DNA from: Aureisphaera sp963669405
GTDB taxonomy: Bacteria > Bacteroidota > Bacteroidia > Flavobacteriales > Flavobacteriaceae
Assembly (NCBI GenBank): GCA_963669405.2
Contig: CAXXHF010000002.1
Location: 2,728,001 to 2,792,000, forward strand
DNA: 64,000 bases
Direction of reading: 5' to 3'
This document shows positions 1 through 9,346 of this stretch, in pieces; within the stretch, counting starts at the first letter, position 1, and each line of letters begins with the position of its first letter. Both the position numbers and the translations under genes were made by a program. Below the pieces are notes generated by a model. The model was not told where the DNA came from and did no database searches. It saw only the letters and a program-made list of their open reading frames with translations.

Positions 1-24
1 TTTTCATGTCTTAATTTTTTTTAA

Positions 25-3000
25 TTAGAAAGTAGCATTAATACTAAATCCATATCTCTTGCTACTTGGACCAGTTAAGAACTCAAATCCAGCTCCGTTA
101 CCAGCTCCTAATCCTGTAGTGTTAGGATCGAAGTTGATTCCGTCAGGTGTGTTATAAGCGTCATACCAAAGGTTGAAACCACTTACTTTAATTCTAAAGC
201 TACCAAATGGAGTTTTCTCAAGTAATTTACTTGGCAATGAGTATCCTAAAGAAACTTCTTGTAAACGAATTACAGAAGCATCGTATACGGATAGATCACT
301 TGCCGCACTTGCAAATCCATTAGTAAAATAGAAATCTGAGTTGTTGATCTGGATATTGTTAGGCAATCCAGTATCTTGACTTACACCTTGTAAGATGTAT
401 GTCCCTAAACGGTCTTCCGTGTCTGTTGTAAGACCACGACCTAATAAAGTAGAAACATAAGCAGAGAAAATATCACCTCCAGAAACGTGGTTTACAGCTA
501 CGTTCAATGAAAGTCCTTTCCAAGACATTGTACTGATGTAGTTCATTACGAAATCTGGGTTAGCATCTCCAATTTTTGGAACCAATCCATCTTCTGTAAC
601 AGTTTCTGCTACATAGTTACCAGCAGAATCAATCAATGGCTCTCCTGCATCATTTCTAGCAACTCTAGATCCGTAAAGAGCTCCAAGAGGATCTCCAATG
701 GTTGCAAAGTTACCAAGGTTGGTGAATCCTGCGTAAACAACCTGTTCAGTATCCTGACCCAAGTCTACTACTTCACTTTCAAATGTTGTGAAGTTTACGT
801 TTAATTTCCAGTCAAATCCACCTGTGTCAGACTTAAAGATGTTAAGCCCTAAATCAGCTTCAATACCATTAGCTTCAATTTTACCAATGTTGTTATCAGT
901 AAAACGTGCTCCTGTAGAAGCCGGTATTGGTTGGTCTTCAACAATTAGGTCAGTAGTCTCTCTAGTAAAGTAAGAGACGTCAAAACTTAATCTGTTGAAT
1001 ATTTTACCTTCCACACCAAATTCGATTTCTTCAAAAAGCTCAGGCTTAATGTCTGGGTTACCAACACTACTGTCTGTAGTATTCGTAGTTACATCGTTAC
1101 CTTCTCCATCTTGGAATGCTTGCGTATTTAAGTTTACAAGAGTAACTGTTGGATATCCTGTAACAAAGTTTGCAGAAGTTCCGTAACCAGCTCTCAATTT
1201 CAAGTAGTTAAGTCCGTTGTCAGACTGAATTCCCTTGAATGCACTTGTAGGTACAAAAGATGCACTTACAGATGGGTAGAAAAGAGAATTGTTGTTTGAG
1301 TTAGATACCCAGTCATTTCTTCCAGAAATGTTCAAGAAGAAGTAGTTGTTGTAATCTAACAACACCTGTCCAAATACACCAATAATATTTCTTCTTTGGT
1401 GGAATTCGATTTGTGTTCTTTCCACGAATCCTGAATGATCGAAGAAGTTGAATACCTGCTGATCAGTACTACGTAAACCAATTCTATTGAAATCGGTACT
1501 TTTCGAAGTAGCACCTAACGTAAAGTTTAAGTTTACTTTTTCTTCAAAGAAACTAAAGTTGTTTCCAGAGAATACAATTCTGTGATCATAAATAGTGTTA
1601 GAAGTATTTACAGTCTCGTAAAATCCTCTATCTGTATTAATGTTTCCTGTTACACCTCCACGGTTCTGTCTGTTCACAGAATCTTCAGAGTAGGTATCAA
1701 CACTTGCTTGGTAGAAAAGGTTGAAGTTGTCAGTAAGATCGTAATCTATAGCTGCAAATCCGTTAATACGATTTACTAATTGAGAGAAACGCGTATTTTT
1801 TACAGTCCATAATGGATGCTGAATTGCATTGTCATCACGATAGTAAACACTTGCTCCATCAGGAAGCTCGAAAGGAAGCTCGAAGAAGTCAACACTTCTT
1901 GGTGTGTAGAAAAGGTCTCCAAAGATAGAAGAACCAGCTCCATTAACACTACTACCAAAACTAGTTGCTACTGGTGGGGTTTTAAGATCTGTCTTAGTAT
2001 AGGTCATAGACCCTCTAATATTAACCTTGTTATTAAGTTTAGCGTTTCCAGAAATAGTTAAGTTGTTACGCTTAACATTATTTCCAGGTGTAAATCCATC
2101 TTCATCTAAGTGAGAGAATACAACTCCATATCCATATTTACCATCTTCACTTCTTCCTCTTGCACTTACAGAAAGGTTAAGAGCAAGTCCTTTACGGAAG
2201 AACTCTTCAACACTATTTCTTGGTTTCCAGTCATAACGAGCACCATCAAATAGGGCTTGGTAGTCTGGATAGTTTGTAGCCAAGAAGTTAGAAGTTGCAT
2301 AAGGGTGAGGAAGTGTTCCGTCTTCATCAAAAGCAGGATCATTGCTCCATCCACCTAATCCATCGCGGTAGAATCCTGGTCCCCAGTTACTGTAGAACCA
2401 TCCAAATGCTTGGTCAAATCCACCACCAAATCTATTTTGATAGTCTGGAAGAATGGATACCTCATTTACAAACACAGAAGAAGAAACTTCAATTTCTTGC
2501 TTAGAATTCTGTGCTCTAGAGCTTCCAGTCTTAGTTGTAATAAGGATTACCCCATTACGACCTTCAGTTCCATACAATGTAGTTGCAGCCAAACCTTTAA
2601 GAATGTCTACACGTTCAATATTGTTTGGATCAATATCAAAAGAACGGCTAGATCCCATATTTCCATCAACAAAGTTTCCAGCTTCATTGGTGTCATTACT
2701 GATCGGTACACCATCAATTACATATAATGCGTTGTTGTCACCAGAGAAAGAGTTTGTACCTCGGATAACTACTTTGTTAGCAGAACCAGACAAACCATTC
2801 TGGCTTGTAATGTTGATACCTGCTGCTTTACCACTCAAAACACGAGTAAGGTCAGTCTGTGGACTTTCCTTGATAGCCTCCTGCTGTATGGATGATACTG
2901 AGTATCCAAGAGCTTTTTTCTCTTTTTTAACAGCAAACCCAGTTACCACCACCTCGTTAAGTACGGAGGCATCCGGCTGCATAGCAAAAGAGATAGTAGC

Positions 3001-3267
3001 TGTTCCAGCTGTAACACCTCTTTCTTCTGTCTTGTAACTTAGGTAACTGAACACCAAAGTTTGTCCAACACCAACATTAATGGAGTAATTTCCATCAAAG
3101 TCTGTTTGGGTACCATTTGATGTGCCCTTTACAATAACATTGACCCCTGGCAACGGCAGATTTGTTTCATCTGTCACCGTACCTGAGATCGTTTTTTCTT
3201 GTGCGAACGTAAGTTGCACTACAAACGCCAGTAATAGCGTTAAAATTCCACTAAACTTTGTTCTCAT
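25..3267 (-). CDS. SusC/RagA-family TonB-linked outer-membrane transporter
   Basis: At 1080 aa this has the standard SusC length. A signal peptide ending FAQ is followed by a carboxypeptidase-regulatory-like beta-sandwich (about residues 25-110, GTVTDE...GVNVIVKGT), a TonB-dependent plug (about 120-250, with VIRGTNSF and YVIDGVPI) and a 22-strand-type barrel ending in a C-terminal phenylalanine. SusC proteins import bulky ligands, usually glycans or peptides, across the outer membrane with a SusD lipoprotein lid. The gene is complete. Its SusD partner would be expected downstream on the minus strand, beyond position 1. The substrate cannot be told without that partner and its enzymes. Confidence 0.95.
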   Translation of the reverse strand: MRTKFSGILTLLLAFVVQLTFAQEKTISGTVTDETNLPLPGVNVIVKGTSNGTQTDFDGNYSINVGVGQTLVFSYLSYKTEERGVTAGTATISFAMQPDASVLNEVVVTGFAVKKEKKALGYSVSSIQQEAIKESPQTDLTRVLSGKAAGINITSQNGLSGSANKVVIRGTNSFSGDNNALYVIDGVPISNDTNEAGNFVDGNMGSSRSFDIDPNNIERVDILKGLAATTLYGTEGRNGVILITTKTGSSRAQNSKQEIEVSSSVFVNEVSILPDYQNRFGGGFDQAFGWFYSNWGPGFYRDGLGGWSNDPAFDEDGTLPHPYATSNFLATNYPDYQALFDGARYDWKPRNSVEEFFRKGLALNLSVSARGRSEDGKYGYGVVFSHLDEDGFTPGNNVKRNNLTISGNAKLNNKVNIRGSMTYTKTDLKTPPVATSFGSSVNGAGSSIFGDLFYTPRSVDFFELPFELPDGASVYYRDDNAIQHPLWTVKNTRFSQLVNRINGFAAIDYDLTDNFNLFYQASVDTYSEDSVNRQNRGGVTGNINTDRGFYETVNTSNTIYDHRIVFSGNNFSFFEEKVNLNFTLGATSKSTDFNRIGLRSTDQQVFNFFDHSGFVERTQIEFHQRRNIIGVFGQVLLDYNNYFFLNISGRNDWVSNSNNNSLFYPSVSASFVPTSAFKGIQSDNGLNYLKLRAGYGTSANFVTGYPTVTLVNLNTQAFQDGEGNDVTTNTTDSSVGNPDIKPELFEEIEFGVEGKIFNRLSFDVSYFTRETTDLIVEDQPIPASTGARFTDNNIGKIEANGIEADLGLNIFKSDTGGFDWKLNVNFTTFESEVVDLGQDTEQVVYAGFTNLGNFATIGDPLGALYGSRVARNDAGEPLIDSAGNYVAETVTEDGLVPKIGDANPDFVMNYISTMSWKGLSLNVAVNHVSGGDIFSAYVSTLLGRGLTTDTEDRLGTYILQGVSQDTGLPNNIQINNSDFYFTNGFASAASDLSVYDASVIRLQEVSLGYSLPSKLLEKTPFGSFRIKVSGFNLWYDAYNTPDGINFDPNTTGLGAGNGAGFEFLTGPSSKRYGFSINATF

Positions 3268-3387
3268 TTTATAATTTATTTGAATTAGCCAATGCCAAAA
3301 ATCACAATAAAAAGTTAATTACACAACTTTTCATCCTTAAAATTTGCATTTTTTTTTATCAAATTGTTAAGCTATTGTTAGCTTTAA

Positions 3388-5085
3388 TTAAAAGCGTGAA
3401 GAAAGGCTTATATGGATTTTTGTGTTCGAAAATTTGAATTGTTGATCTTGCGAAATTCCATTAGCAATATTGAACTTAAAAATACCAGCTTCCGTATTCA
3501 GTCCAAAACCGAATCCGAAGCTGTATAGTTCTTCCTTTAGGTTTAGTACGTTATTTTCGAAATAAGCAAGGTCTATGATGCTGTGTATGTAGGTGGAAGG
3601 ACTGAAGAGATATCTGTATTCGGTATTGAAAACCGAAAACAGCGAAGCATCTATACTGTTCTCGCTAAAACCCCGTATGCTGTTAATGCCTCCAAACCGG
3701 AATAGTTCATTGGTTAAATAGTCATCACTGGATAGAACGCTGCTTTCACTATTCAAATAAATGGAATTCCTCAGATTAAGATTAAATATATGGCCCACTC
3801 TTCCCGTTATCCGAAACTGATCCTGTTTTCCTGTGTCGCTTTCCCGACTCCCAATTTCGCCATTTAGTTCAATCCATGTCTTCTTAGGGGAAAATTGTTG
3901 TGTTTGGGGTTTTTGGTATGTGGCCCCGATAAGTAGATATTTTGAATTATAATCCACTACTGCAGATCCTGCAAGTACCTCGTCAAGTAGGTTGCTGGAT
4001 TCGTATGTTTTGTATCCGGCAGACAGGGATAGGTTTGGGCCAGCTTGATAATGTAATTGCGCTTGCTGGTCAGTTGTAGAAAAAGTGCTATCTCTTTTAA
4101 ATATTTTAAGTTCGGCGCTAATGCCGAAAGGAGATTTCAATAAATAAGGCAATAAGGTTTTTACCCTAAAGTTTTGTTGCTCCCTTCCGTCGGCTTTATA
4201 ATTAATGAGGAGTTGTTCACCAAAATTGAGATTGTTGTTCAATTCTAAATTTAGATAACCATTGAATTCCAGTTTTTGGCTTTCCTCATTGGTGGCAAAA
4301 CCTAAAATACCGTCAAAAAGATTGTTGTTTCTTTTTTCCAGATACAAGTACACCGTGGTGGAGTCTGTTCTGAAAAGTGCTTCAGGAGGTTTTAGGGAAG
4401 TGGCGAATCCTAAATTGTTGAGTAGTTCATTTTTCTGAATAATTTTTTCTTGATCAAAGTTTTTATCTGTTCTTATCCCGGCGTAATATTTCAAAAAGGA
4501 CACAGGGAATTTTTCATACCCTTTAACTATGATTTTGTCAATAGTTCTTTGTGGGCCTAATTGTGTATTTATGTTTGCTGTAAGAGTTAGATTGTCTTTC
4601 TTCTGTATTTTTGAGAGCTTCAAAGAGGCAAACGGGCTTCCATTCAGGGTGAGTTGTTTGTTTAAGTAGTTGAGGGCATCTTCGGTTTTAGAGAGGGGTA
4701 GTATAAAGTGGTCGTCCTTTACTTCTTTAGATATAGTTTGTAAGAGATTCTTGCTTAATTGGGTTTGGTCGTAAAAAATTTTGATTTGCTTCCAGCGATT
4801 CCCTAGTTGGATTTGTGCTAAATAGGTTGAATCATTTTTTTGGGTTAGGGAAATGAGCTGGCTATCTAGATATCCTCTTTTTTGGAGGGAAGGTAATAGG
4901 GAGTCTATTTCGGAGGATAGGGATCTGTAATTAACATGATTGGTTTTGGATTGGATAGAATCCAGAAGCCCTACAGGGAATTCTTTTTCCCCTTCAATTT
5001 TTAAGGTCAAATTCTGAGCATTTAAACCTTCGGAAATTATTGTATATATATTAAGGTATAAAATAAGATACAAAAAATGCTTCAA
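3388..5085 (-). CDS. BamA/TamA-like outer-membrane beta-barrel protein with POTRA region
   Basis: The protein has an N-terminal hydrophobic signal ending around LNAQ, POTRA-like segments in the first half (for example IDKIIVKGYEKFPVS followed by a short helix) and a C-terminal surface-antigen barrel ending in phenylalanine (SLSSRF). This is the Omp85 superfamily, which inserts or translocates outer-membrane proteins. At about 565 aa it is shorter than true BamA, which has five POTRA domains, so it is closer to TamA-like or accessory Omp85 members. No in-frame ATG precedes the signal peptide. I prefer the TTG at 5085, which gives a compact signal peptide; a TTG at 5142 would add 19 residues. 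It lies upstream of the SusC gene on the same strand, 120 bp away. Confidence 0.8.
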   Translation of the reverse strand: MKHFLYLILYLNIYTIISEGLNAQNLTLKIEGEKEFPVGLLDSIQSKTNHVNYRSLSSEIDSLLPSLQKRGYLDSQLISLTQKNDSTYLAQIQLGNRWKQIKIFYDQTQLSKNLLQTISKEVKDDHFILPLSKTEDALNYLNKQLTLNGSPFASLKLSKIQKKDNLTLTANINTQLGPQRTIDKIIVKGYEKFPVSFLKYYAGIRTDKNFDQEKIIQKNELLNNLGFATSLKPPEALFRTDSTTVYLYLEKRNNNLFDGILGFATNEESQKLEFNGYLNLELNNNLNFGEQLLINYKADGREQQNFRVKTLLPYLLKSPFGISAELKIFKRDSTFSTTDQQAQLHYQAGPNLSLSAGYKTYESSNLLDEVLAGSAVVDYNSKYLLIGATYQKPQTQQFSPKKTWIELNGEIGSRESDTGKQDQFRITGRVGHIFNLNLRNSIYLNSESSVLSSDDYLTNELFRFGGINSIRGFSENSIDASLFSVFNTEYRYLFSPSTYIHSIIDLAYFENNVLNLKEELYSFGFGFGLNTEAGIFKFNIANGISQDQQFKFSNTKIHISLSSRF

Positions 5086-5184
5086 AATGCCTCTTTTAGG
5101 GTCTGTAAATCTAACGCTATTGAGCCGCTTTTCATATTCCAATTTTAAATAATTGTTGCGTAGTCAAAAATAAATTGGGGCTTA

Positions 5185-5215
5185 TTGGATTAATTCAATT
5201 TTATTTCTACCTTTG
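5185..5215 (+). promoter_or_regulatory. Promoter of the str/S10 ribosomal supercluster
   Basis: A TTGG at 5185 and TACCTTTG at 5208-5215 are separated by about 20 bp. This matches the Bacteroidota -33/-7 promoter (TTTG, then TAnnTTTG). It lies 56 bp upstream of rpsL and is the only good match before the supercluster. Confidence 0.7.
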
Positions 5216-5271
5216 CACGCCCTTTTATAGGGGAAGTTATATCATTTAATTAAGTATAATAAGGATTTTAT

Positions 5272-5646
5272 ATGCCAACTATTTCACAATTAGTACGAAA
5301 AGGAAGAGCCAAAATAACCAAGAAGAGTAAATCGGCTGCTTTGGATTCGTGCCCGCAACGTCGCGGTGTGTGTACACGTGTATATACCACTACTCCTAAA
5401 AAACCGAACTCTGCGATGCGTAAAGTAGCGCGTGTTCGATTAACTAACGGGAAAGAGGTAAACGCATACATCGGCGGTGAAGGACACAATCTTCAAGAGC
5501 ACTCGATAGTATTGGTTAGAGGTGGAAGGGTAAAGGATTTGCCAGGTGTTAGATACCATATCGTTCGTGGAGCTTTAGACACCGCTGGTGTTGAAGGTAG
5601 AACACAACGTAGGTCTAAGTACGGTGCAAAACGCCCTAAGAAGTAA
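5272..5646 (+). CDS. rpsL: 30S ribosomal protein S12
   Basis: 124 aa, full length. It carries the decoding-centre signature TTPKKPNSA and the second loop GGRVKDLPGVRY. Both lysines at which streptomycin-resistance substitutions usually arise (K43 and K88, counting Met) and the nearby proline are intact, so this is a wild-type allele. S12 monitors codon-anticodon pairing in the A site. It is the first gene of the supercluster, 24 bp before rpsG, which is the usual str order rpsL-rpsG-fusA. Confidence 0.99.
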   Translation: MPTISQLVRKGRAKITKKSKSAALDSCPQRRGVCTRVYTTTPKKPNSAMRKVARVRLTNGKEVNAYIGGEGHNLQEHSIVLVRGGRVKDLPGVRYHIVRGALDTAGVEGRTQRRSKYGAKRPKK

Positions 5647-5670
5647 TTTTAATTTATTTAAGACGAAGAA

Positions 5671-6147
5671 ATGAGAAAAAGAGCAGCCAAAAAAAGACCG
5701 CTTTTACCAGATCCAAGGTTTAACGACCAGTTAGTTACGCGTTTTGTAAACAACTTAATGTGGGACGGTAAGAAGTCGGTGGCTTTCAAAGTATTCTATG
5801 ATGCGATCGATATCGTAGATGAGAAAAAACAAGATGAAGAAAAAACGGCTCTAGAGCTTTGGAAAGATGCCCTTTCCAATGTAATGCCTCATGTAGAGGT
5901 ACGTAGCCGAAGAGTGGGTGGAGCTACTTTCCAAATCCCAATGCAAATACGTCCAGACCGTAAGATTTCCACAGCTATGAAGTGGTTGATCAGTTACTCT
6001 AGAAAGCGTAACGAAAAGTCCATGGCGCAAAAATTAGCTGCCGAGATTTTGGCAGCTGCTAAAGAAGAAGGTGCTGCAGTTAAGAAGCGTGTAGATACGC
6101 ATAAAATGGCTGAAGCAAACAAAGCATTCTCACACTTTAGATTCTAA
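5671..6147 (+). CDS. rpsG: 30S ribosomal protein S7
   Basis: 158 aa. It starts MRKRAAKKR and carries the S7 core (RFVNNLMWDGKK, then RSRRVGGATFQIP). S7 nucleates assembly of the 30S head by binding the 3' major domain of 16S rRNA. In E. coli it also represses the str operon. It ends 6 bp before fusA, so the two are probably translationally linked. Confidence 0.99.
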   Translation: MRKRAAKKRPLLPDPRFNDQLVTRFVNNLMWDGKKSVAFKVFYDAIDIVDEKKQDEEKTALELWKDALSNVMPHVEVRSRRVGGATFQIPMQIRPDRKISTAMKWLISYSRKRNEKSMAQKLAAEILAAAKEEGAAVKKRVDTHKMAEANKAFSHFRF

Positions 6148-6153
6148 TAAAAA

Positions 6154-8283
6154 ATGGCAAGAGATTTAAAACTTACTAGAAATATTGGTATTGCTGCGCA
6201 TATCGATGCCGGTAAAACCACTACTACAGAGCGTATCCTTTATTATACAGGGGTAAGCCATAAAATTGGAGAGGTTCACGATGGTGCTGCAACAATGGAC
6301 TGGATGGAGCAAGAGCAGGAAAGAGGTATTACCATTACTTCTGCGGCTACTACTTGTACATGGAATTTCCCAACAGAGAATGGGCAGCCTACTGCAGATG
6401 CAAAAGGATACCACTTTAATATTATTGATACTCCTGGTCACGTTGATTTTACTGTAGAGGTGAATCGTTCGCTTCGTGTATTGGACGGGCTAGTATTCTT
6501 GTTTAGTGCGGTTGATGGTGTAGAGCCACAATCTGAAACTAACTGGAGGTTGGCAGATAATTACAAAGTGCCTCGTATTGGTTTTGTTAATAAAATGGAT
6601 CGTCAAGGTTCTAACTTCATGGCTGTATGTCAGCAGGTGAAAGATATGTTAGGGTCTAACGCTGTGCCAATTGTAATGAACATTGGTGATGAAGCTGACT
6701 TTAAAGGAATAGTAGACTTGGTGAAAAACCGTGCTATTGTATGGCATGATGAAACACAGGGGGCTACTTTTGATGTTATTGAGATTCCAGAAGAATTGAA
6801 AGCTGAGGCTGCTGAATTGAGAGGGAAACTAATCGAGGAAGTTGCAGCTTACGATGAAGATCTTTTGGAAAAATATATGGAGGATGAAGATTCTATTACT
6901 GAAGATGAAGTGCATGCTGCCCTTCGTGCTGCAGTAATGGATATGTCTATTATCCCGATGATTTGTGGATCTGCATTTAAAAACAAAGGAGTTCAGTTCC
7001 TTTTAGATGCTGTATGTCGTTACTTGCCTTCTCCAGTGGATAAGGAAGGTATATTAGGTATGAATCCTGATACAGAAGAGGAAGAAATGCGTAAGCCAGA
7101 TGTAAAGGAGCCATTTGCTGCTTTGGCATTTAAGATTGCTACAGATCCTTTTGTGGGTCGTTTGGCTTTCTTCCGTGCTTATTCAGGTAGGTTAGATGCT
7201 GGTTCTTACGTATTGAACAATCGTTCTGGTAAGAAAGAGCGTATCTCGCGTATCTATCAAATGCACTCTAATAAGCAAAATGCTATCGATTTTATCGAGG
7301 CTGGTGATATTGGAGCTGCTGTTGGATTCAAGGATATTAAGACAGGAGATACCCTTTCTGCAGAGAAATCCCCAATTGTATTAGAATCTATGGACTTCCC
7401 AGATCCGGTAATTGGTATCGCTGTGGAGCCTAAGACTAAAGCTGATGTGGATAAACTGGGTATGGCTTTGGCTAAGTTGGCTGAAGAAGATCCAACTTTC
7501 CAGGTTCGTACAGACGAAGCTTCAGGTCAAACTGTAATCTCAGGAATGGGAGAACTTCACTTAGATATTATTGTAGATCGTTTGAGACGTGAGTTCAAGG
7601 TAGAAGTAAACCAAGGTAAGCCTCAAGTAGAATACAAAGAAGCTATTACTGCAAAAGCAGATCACCGTGAAGTATATAAGAAGCAGACGGGTGGTCGAGG
7701 TAAATTTGCCGATATCGTATTTACATTGGAGCCTGCAGAAGATGGAAAAGTAGGACTTGAATTCGTTAACAGTATTAAAGGTGGTAATATTCCTAAGGAA
7801 TTTATTCCTTCTGTTGAGAAAGGATTTAAAGCGGCTATGAAAAATGGTCCTTTGGCAGGATTTGAAGTAGATAGTATGAAAGTGACTCTTAAGGATGGTT
7901 CTTTCCACCCTGTAGATTCTGATCAGTTATCATTTGAATTGGCTGCGAAATTAGGATTTAAAAATGTAGCGAAATCTGCTGGTGCCGTGATCATGGAGCC
8001 TATTATGAAATTGGAGGTATTAACTCCAGAAGAAAATATGGGTGATATTGTAGGTGACTTGAACAGACGTCGTGGACAGGTTAATGATATGAGTGATCGT
8101 GCTGGTTCTAAAGTTGTGAAAGCTGAAGTGCCACTTTCAGAGATGTTTGGTTATGTAACCACATTGAGAACATTGTCTTCAGGTCGTGCAACTTCAACTA
8201 TGGAATTTTCACACTATGCGCAAACTCCTTCTAATATTTCAGAAGAAGTAATTGCAGCAGCAAGAGGAACCGCTAACGTATAA
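6154..8283 (+). CDS. fusA: Elongation factor G
   Basis: 709 aa. The GTPase domain is at the N terminus, with P loop AHIDAGKTTTTERI, switch II DTPGHVDFT and the NKMD guanine-specificity motif. Domains II-V follow. EF-G drives GTP-dependent translocation and, with RRF, ribosome recycling. It sits in the canonical str position between rpsG and rpsJ. Length and order are those of housekeeping EF-G rather than a tetracycline-protection paralogue. Confidence 0.99.
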   Translation: MARDLKLTRNIGIAAHIDAGKTTTTERILYYTGVSHKIGEVHDGAATMDWMEQEQERGITITSAATTCTWNFPTENGQPTADAKGYHFNIIDTPGHVDFTVEVNRSLRVLDGLVFLFSAVDGVEPQSETNWRLADNYKVPRIGFVNKMDRQGSNFMAVCQQVKDMLGSNAVPIVMNIGDEADFKGIVDLVKNRAIVWHDETQGATFDVIEIPEELKAEAAELRGKLIEEVAAYDEDLLEKYMEDEDSITEDEVHAALRAAVMDMSIIPMICGSAFKNKGVQFLLDAVCRYLPSPVDKEGILGMNPDTEEEEMRKPDVKEPFAALAFKIATDPFVGRLAFFRAYSGRLDAGSYVLNNRSGKKERISRIYQMHSNKQNAIDFIEAGDIGAAVGFKDIKTGDTLSAEKSPIVLESMDFPDPVIGIAVEPKTKADVDKLGMALAKLAEEDPTFQVRTDEASGQTVISGMGELHLDIIVDRLRREFKVEVNQGKPQVEYKEAITAKADHREVYKKQTGGRGKFADIVFTLEPAEDGKVGLEFVNSIKGGNIPKEFIPSVEKGFKAAMKNGPLAGFEVDSMKVTLKDGSFHPVDSDQLSFELAAKLGFKNVAKSAGAVIMEPIMKLEVLTPEENMGDIVGDLNRRRGQVNDMSDRAGSKVVKAEVPLSEMFGYVTTLRTLSSGRATSTMEFSHYAQTPSNISEEVIAAARGTANV

Positions 8284-8293
8284 ATATTCAGCA

Positions 8294-8599
8294 ATGAGTC
8301 AAAAAATTAGAATCAAATTAAAATCTTACGATCATAATTTAGTGGACAAATCTGCTGAGAAAATCGTAAAGACAGTAAAAAGTACCGGTGCTGTGGTAAC
8401 AGGTCCAATCCCATTACCTACACACAAAAAGATTTTTACCGTATTGCGTTCACCACACGTGAACAAGAAGAGTAGAGAGCAGTTTCAATTAAGTTCTTAT
8501 AAGCGCTTGTTGGACATCTATAGTTCTTCTTCAAAAACCATCGATGCTTTAATGAAATTAGAGCTTCCAAGTGGTGTAGAGGTAGAGATCAAGGTATAA
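8294..8599 (+). CDS. rpsJ: 30S ribosomal protein S10
   Basis: 101 aa from the ATG at 8294 (MSQKIRIKLKSYD), the family's normal start. An in-frame upstream start at 8252 would only add residues translated from the fusA tail. It carries the S10 signature region around GPIPLPTHKKIFTVLRSPHVNKKSREQ. S10 is a 30S head protein and, as NusE, part of antitermination complexes. It closes the first tightly packed block; the next gap is 135 bp and contains a terminator-like hairpin. Confidence 0.99.
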   Translation: MSQKIRIKLKSYDHNLVDKSAEKIVKTVKSTGAVVTGPIPLPTHKKIFTVLRSPHVNKKSREQFQLSSYKRLLDIYSSSSKTIDALMKLELPSGVEVEIKV

Positions 8600-8605
8600 G
8601 TATTA

Positions 8606-8623
8606 TTCCGGAATAGTCCGGAA
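8606..8623 (+). other. Hairpin in the rpsJ-rplC gap
   Basis: TTCCGG (8606-8611), the loop AATAGT and CCGGAA (8618-8623) form a 6-bp stem. It is the first of two hairpins in this unusually GC-rich 135-bp gap and may be part of an RNA leader for rplC-rplD. Confidence 0.45.
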
Positions 8624-8672
8624 GACATGTCCTGAGCTGCGAGCGAGGGAAAAACGGAAACAAAGTAATATT

Positions 8673-8705
8673 CGGGGTCGAATTTATTTTGACCCCGAGT
8701 TTTTT
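8673..8705 (+). terminator. Intrinsic terminator or attenuator between rpsJ and rplC
   Basis: CGGGGTC at 8673-8679 pairs with GACCCCG at 8691-8697 across an 11-nt AT-rich loop, and a T run starts at 8700. I see no TAnnTTTG promoter between this hairpin and rplC at 8735. A regulated attenuator is therefore more likely than a full stop. Confidence 0.65.
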
Positions 8706-8734
8706 AAATAAGTAATAACTATAAATAATTAAAT

Positions 8735-9346
8735 ATGTCTGGGTTAATTGGAAAAAAGATAGGGATGACCAGCATCTTTGACGAGAACGGGAAGAATATT
8801 CCTTGTACCGTTATAGAATGTGGGCCCTGTGTTGTTACCCAAGTCAGAACCTTAGAGGTTGACGGGTATGAAGCTCTTCAGCTTGGTTTCGATGACAAAA
8901 AGACTGCTAATAAAGCTGCCGAAGGGCACGCCAAAAAAGCGGGAACCGTTGCAAAGCGTAAAGTTGTTGAATTCCAAGGATTTGAAGAGGAGTATAATTT
9001 AGGTGATACCATTACGGTAGAGCACTTTGTGGAAGGCGAGTTCGTGGATGTTGCAGGAACTAGTAAAGGTAAAGGTTTCCAAGGGGTGGTAAAACGTCAC
9101 GGATTTGCTGGTGTGGGTCAAGCGACTCATGGTCAGCATAACCGATTGAGAGCACCTGGTTCCATTGGTGCAGCATCGTACCCTGCGAGAGTATTCAAGG
9201 GAATGCGTATGGCTGGGCAAATGGGGAATGAGAAAGTGAAAGTACAAAACTTGAGAGTGTTGAAAGTAGTTGCTGAAAAGAACCTGCTTGTTGTGAAAGG
9301 TTGTGTGCCTGGTCACAAAAACGCTTACGTAACTATTCAGAAATAA
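8735..9346 (+). CDS. rplC: 50S ribosomal protein L3
   Basis: 203 aa, complete. It starts MSGLIGKKIGMTSIFDENG, typical of bacterial L3, and includes the extended loop GTSKGKGFQGVVKRHGF that reaches toward the peptidyl-transferase centre. It is the first gene after the structured gap. Its stop overlaps the rplD start by one base (TAATG), so L3 and L4 translation are coupled. Confidence 0.99.
   Translation: MSGLIGKKIGMTSIFDENGKNIPCTVIECGPCVVTQVRTLEVDGYEALQLGFDDKKTANKAAEGHAKKAGTVAKRKVVEFQGFEEEYNLGDTITVEHFVEGEFVDVAGTSKGKGFQGVVKRHGFAGVGQATHGQHNRLRAPGSIGAASYPARVFKGMRMAGQMGNEKVKVQNLRVLKVVAEKNLLVVKGCVPGHKNAYVTIQK

Noticed and set aside
2453..3037. A 194-codon plus-strand open frame opposite the SusC gene
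   Set aside because: It is a shadow of the SusC coding sequence on the other strand, with no motif and no upstream promoter.
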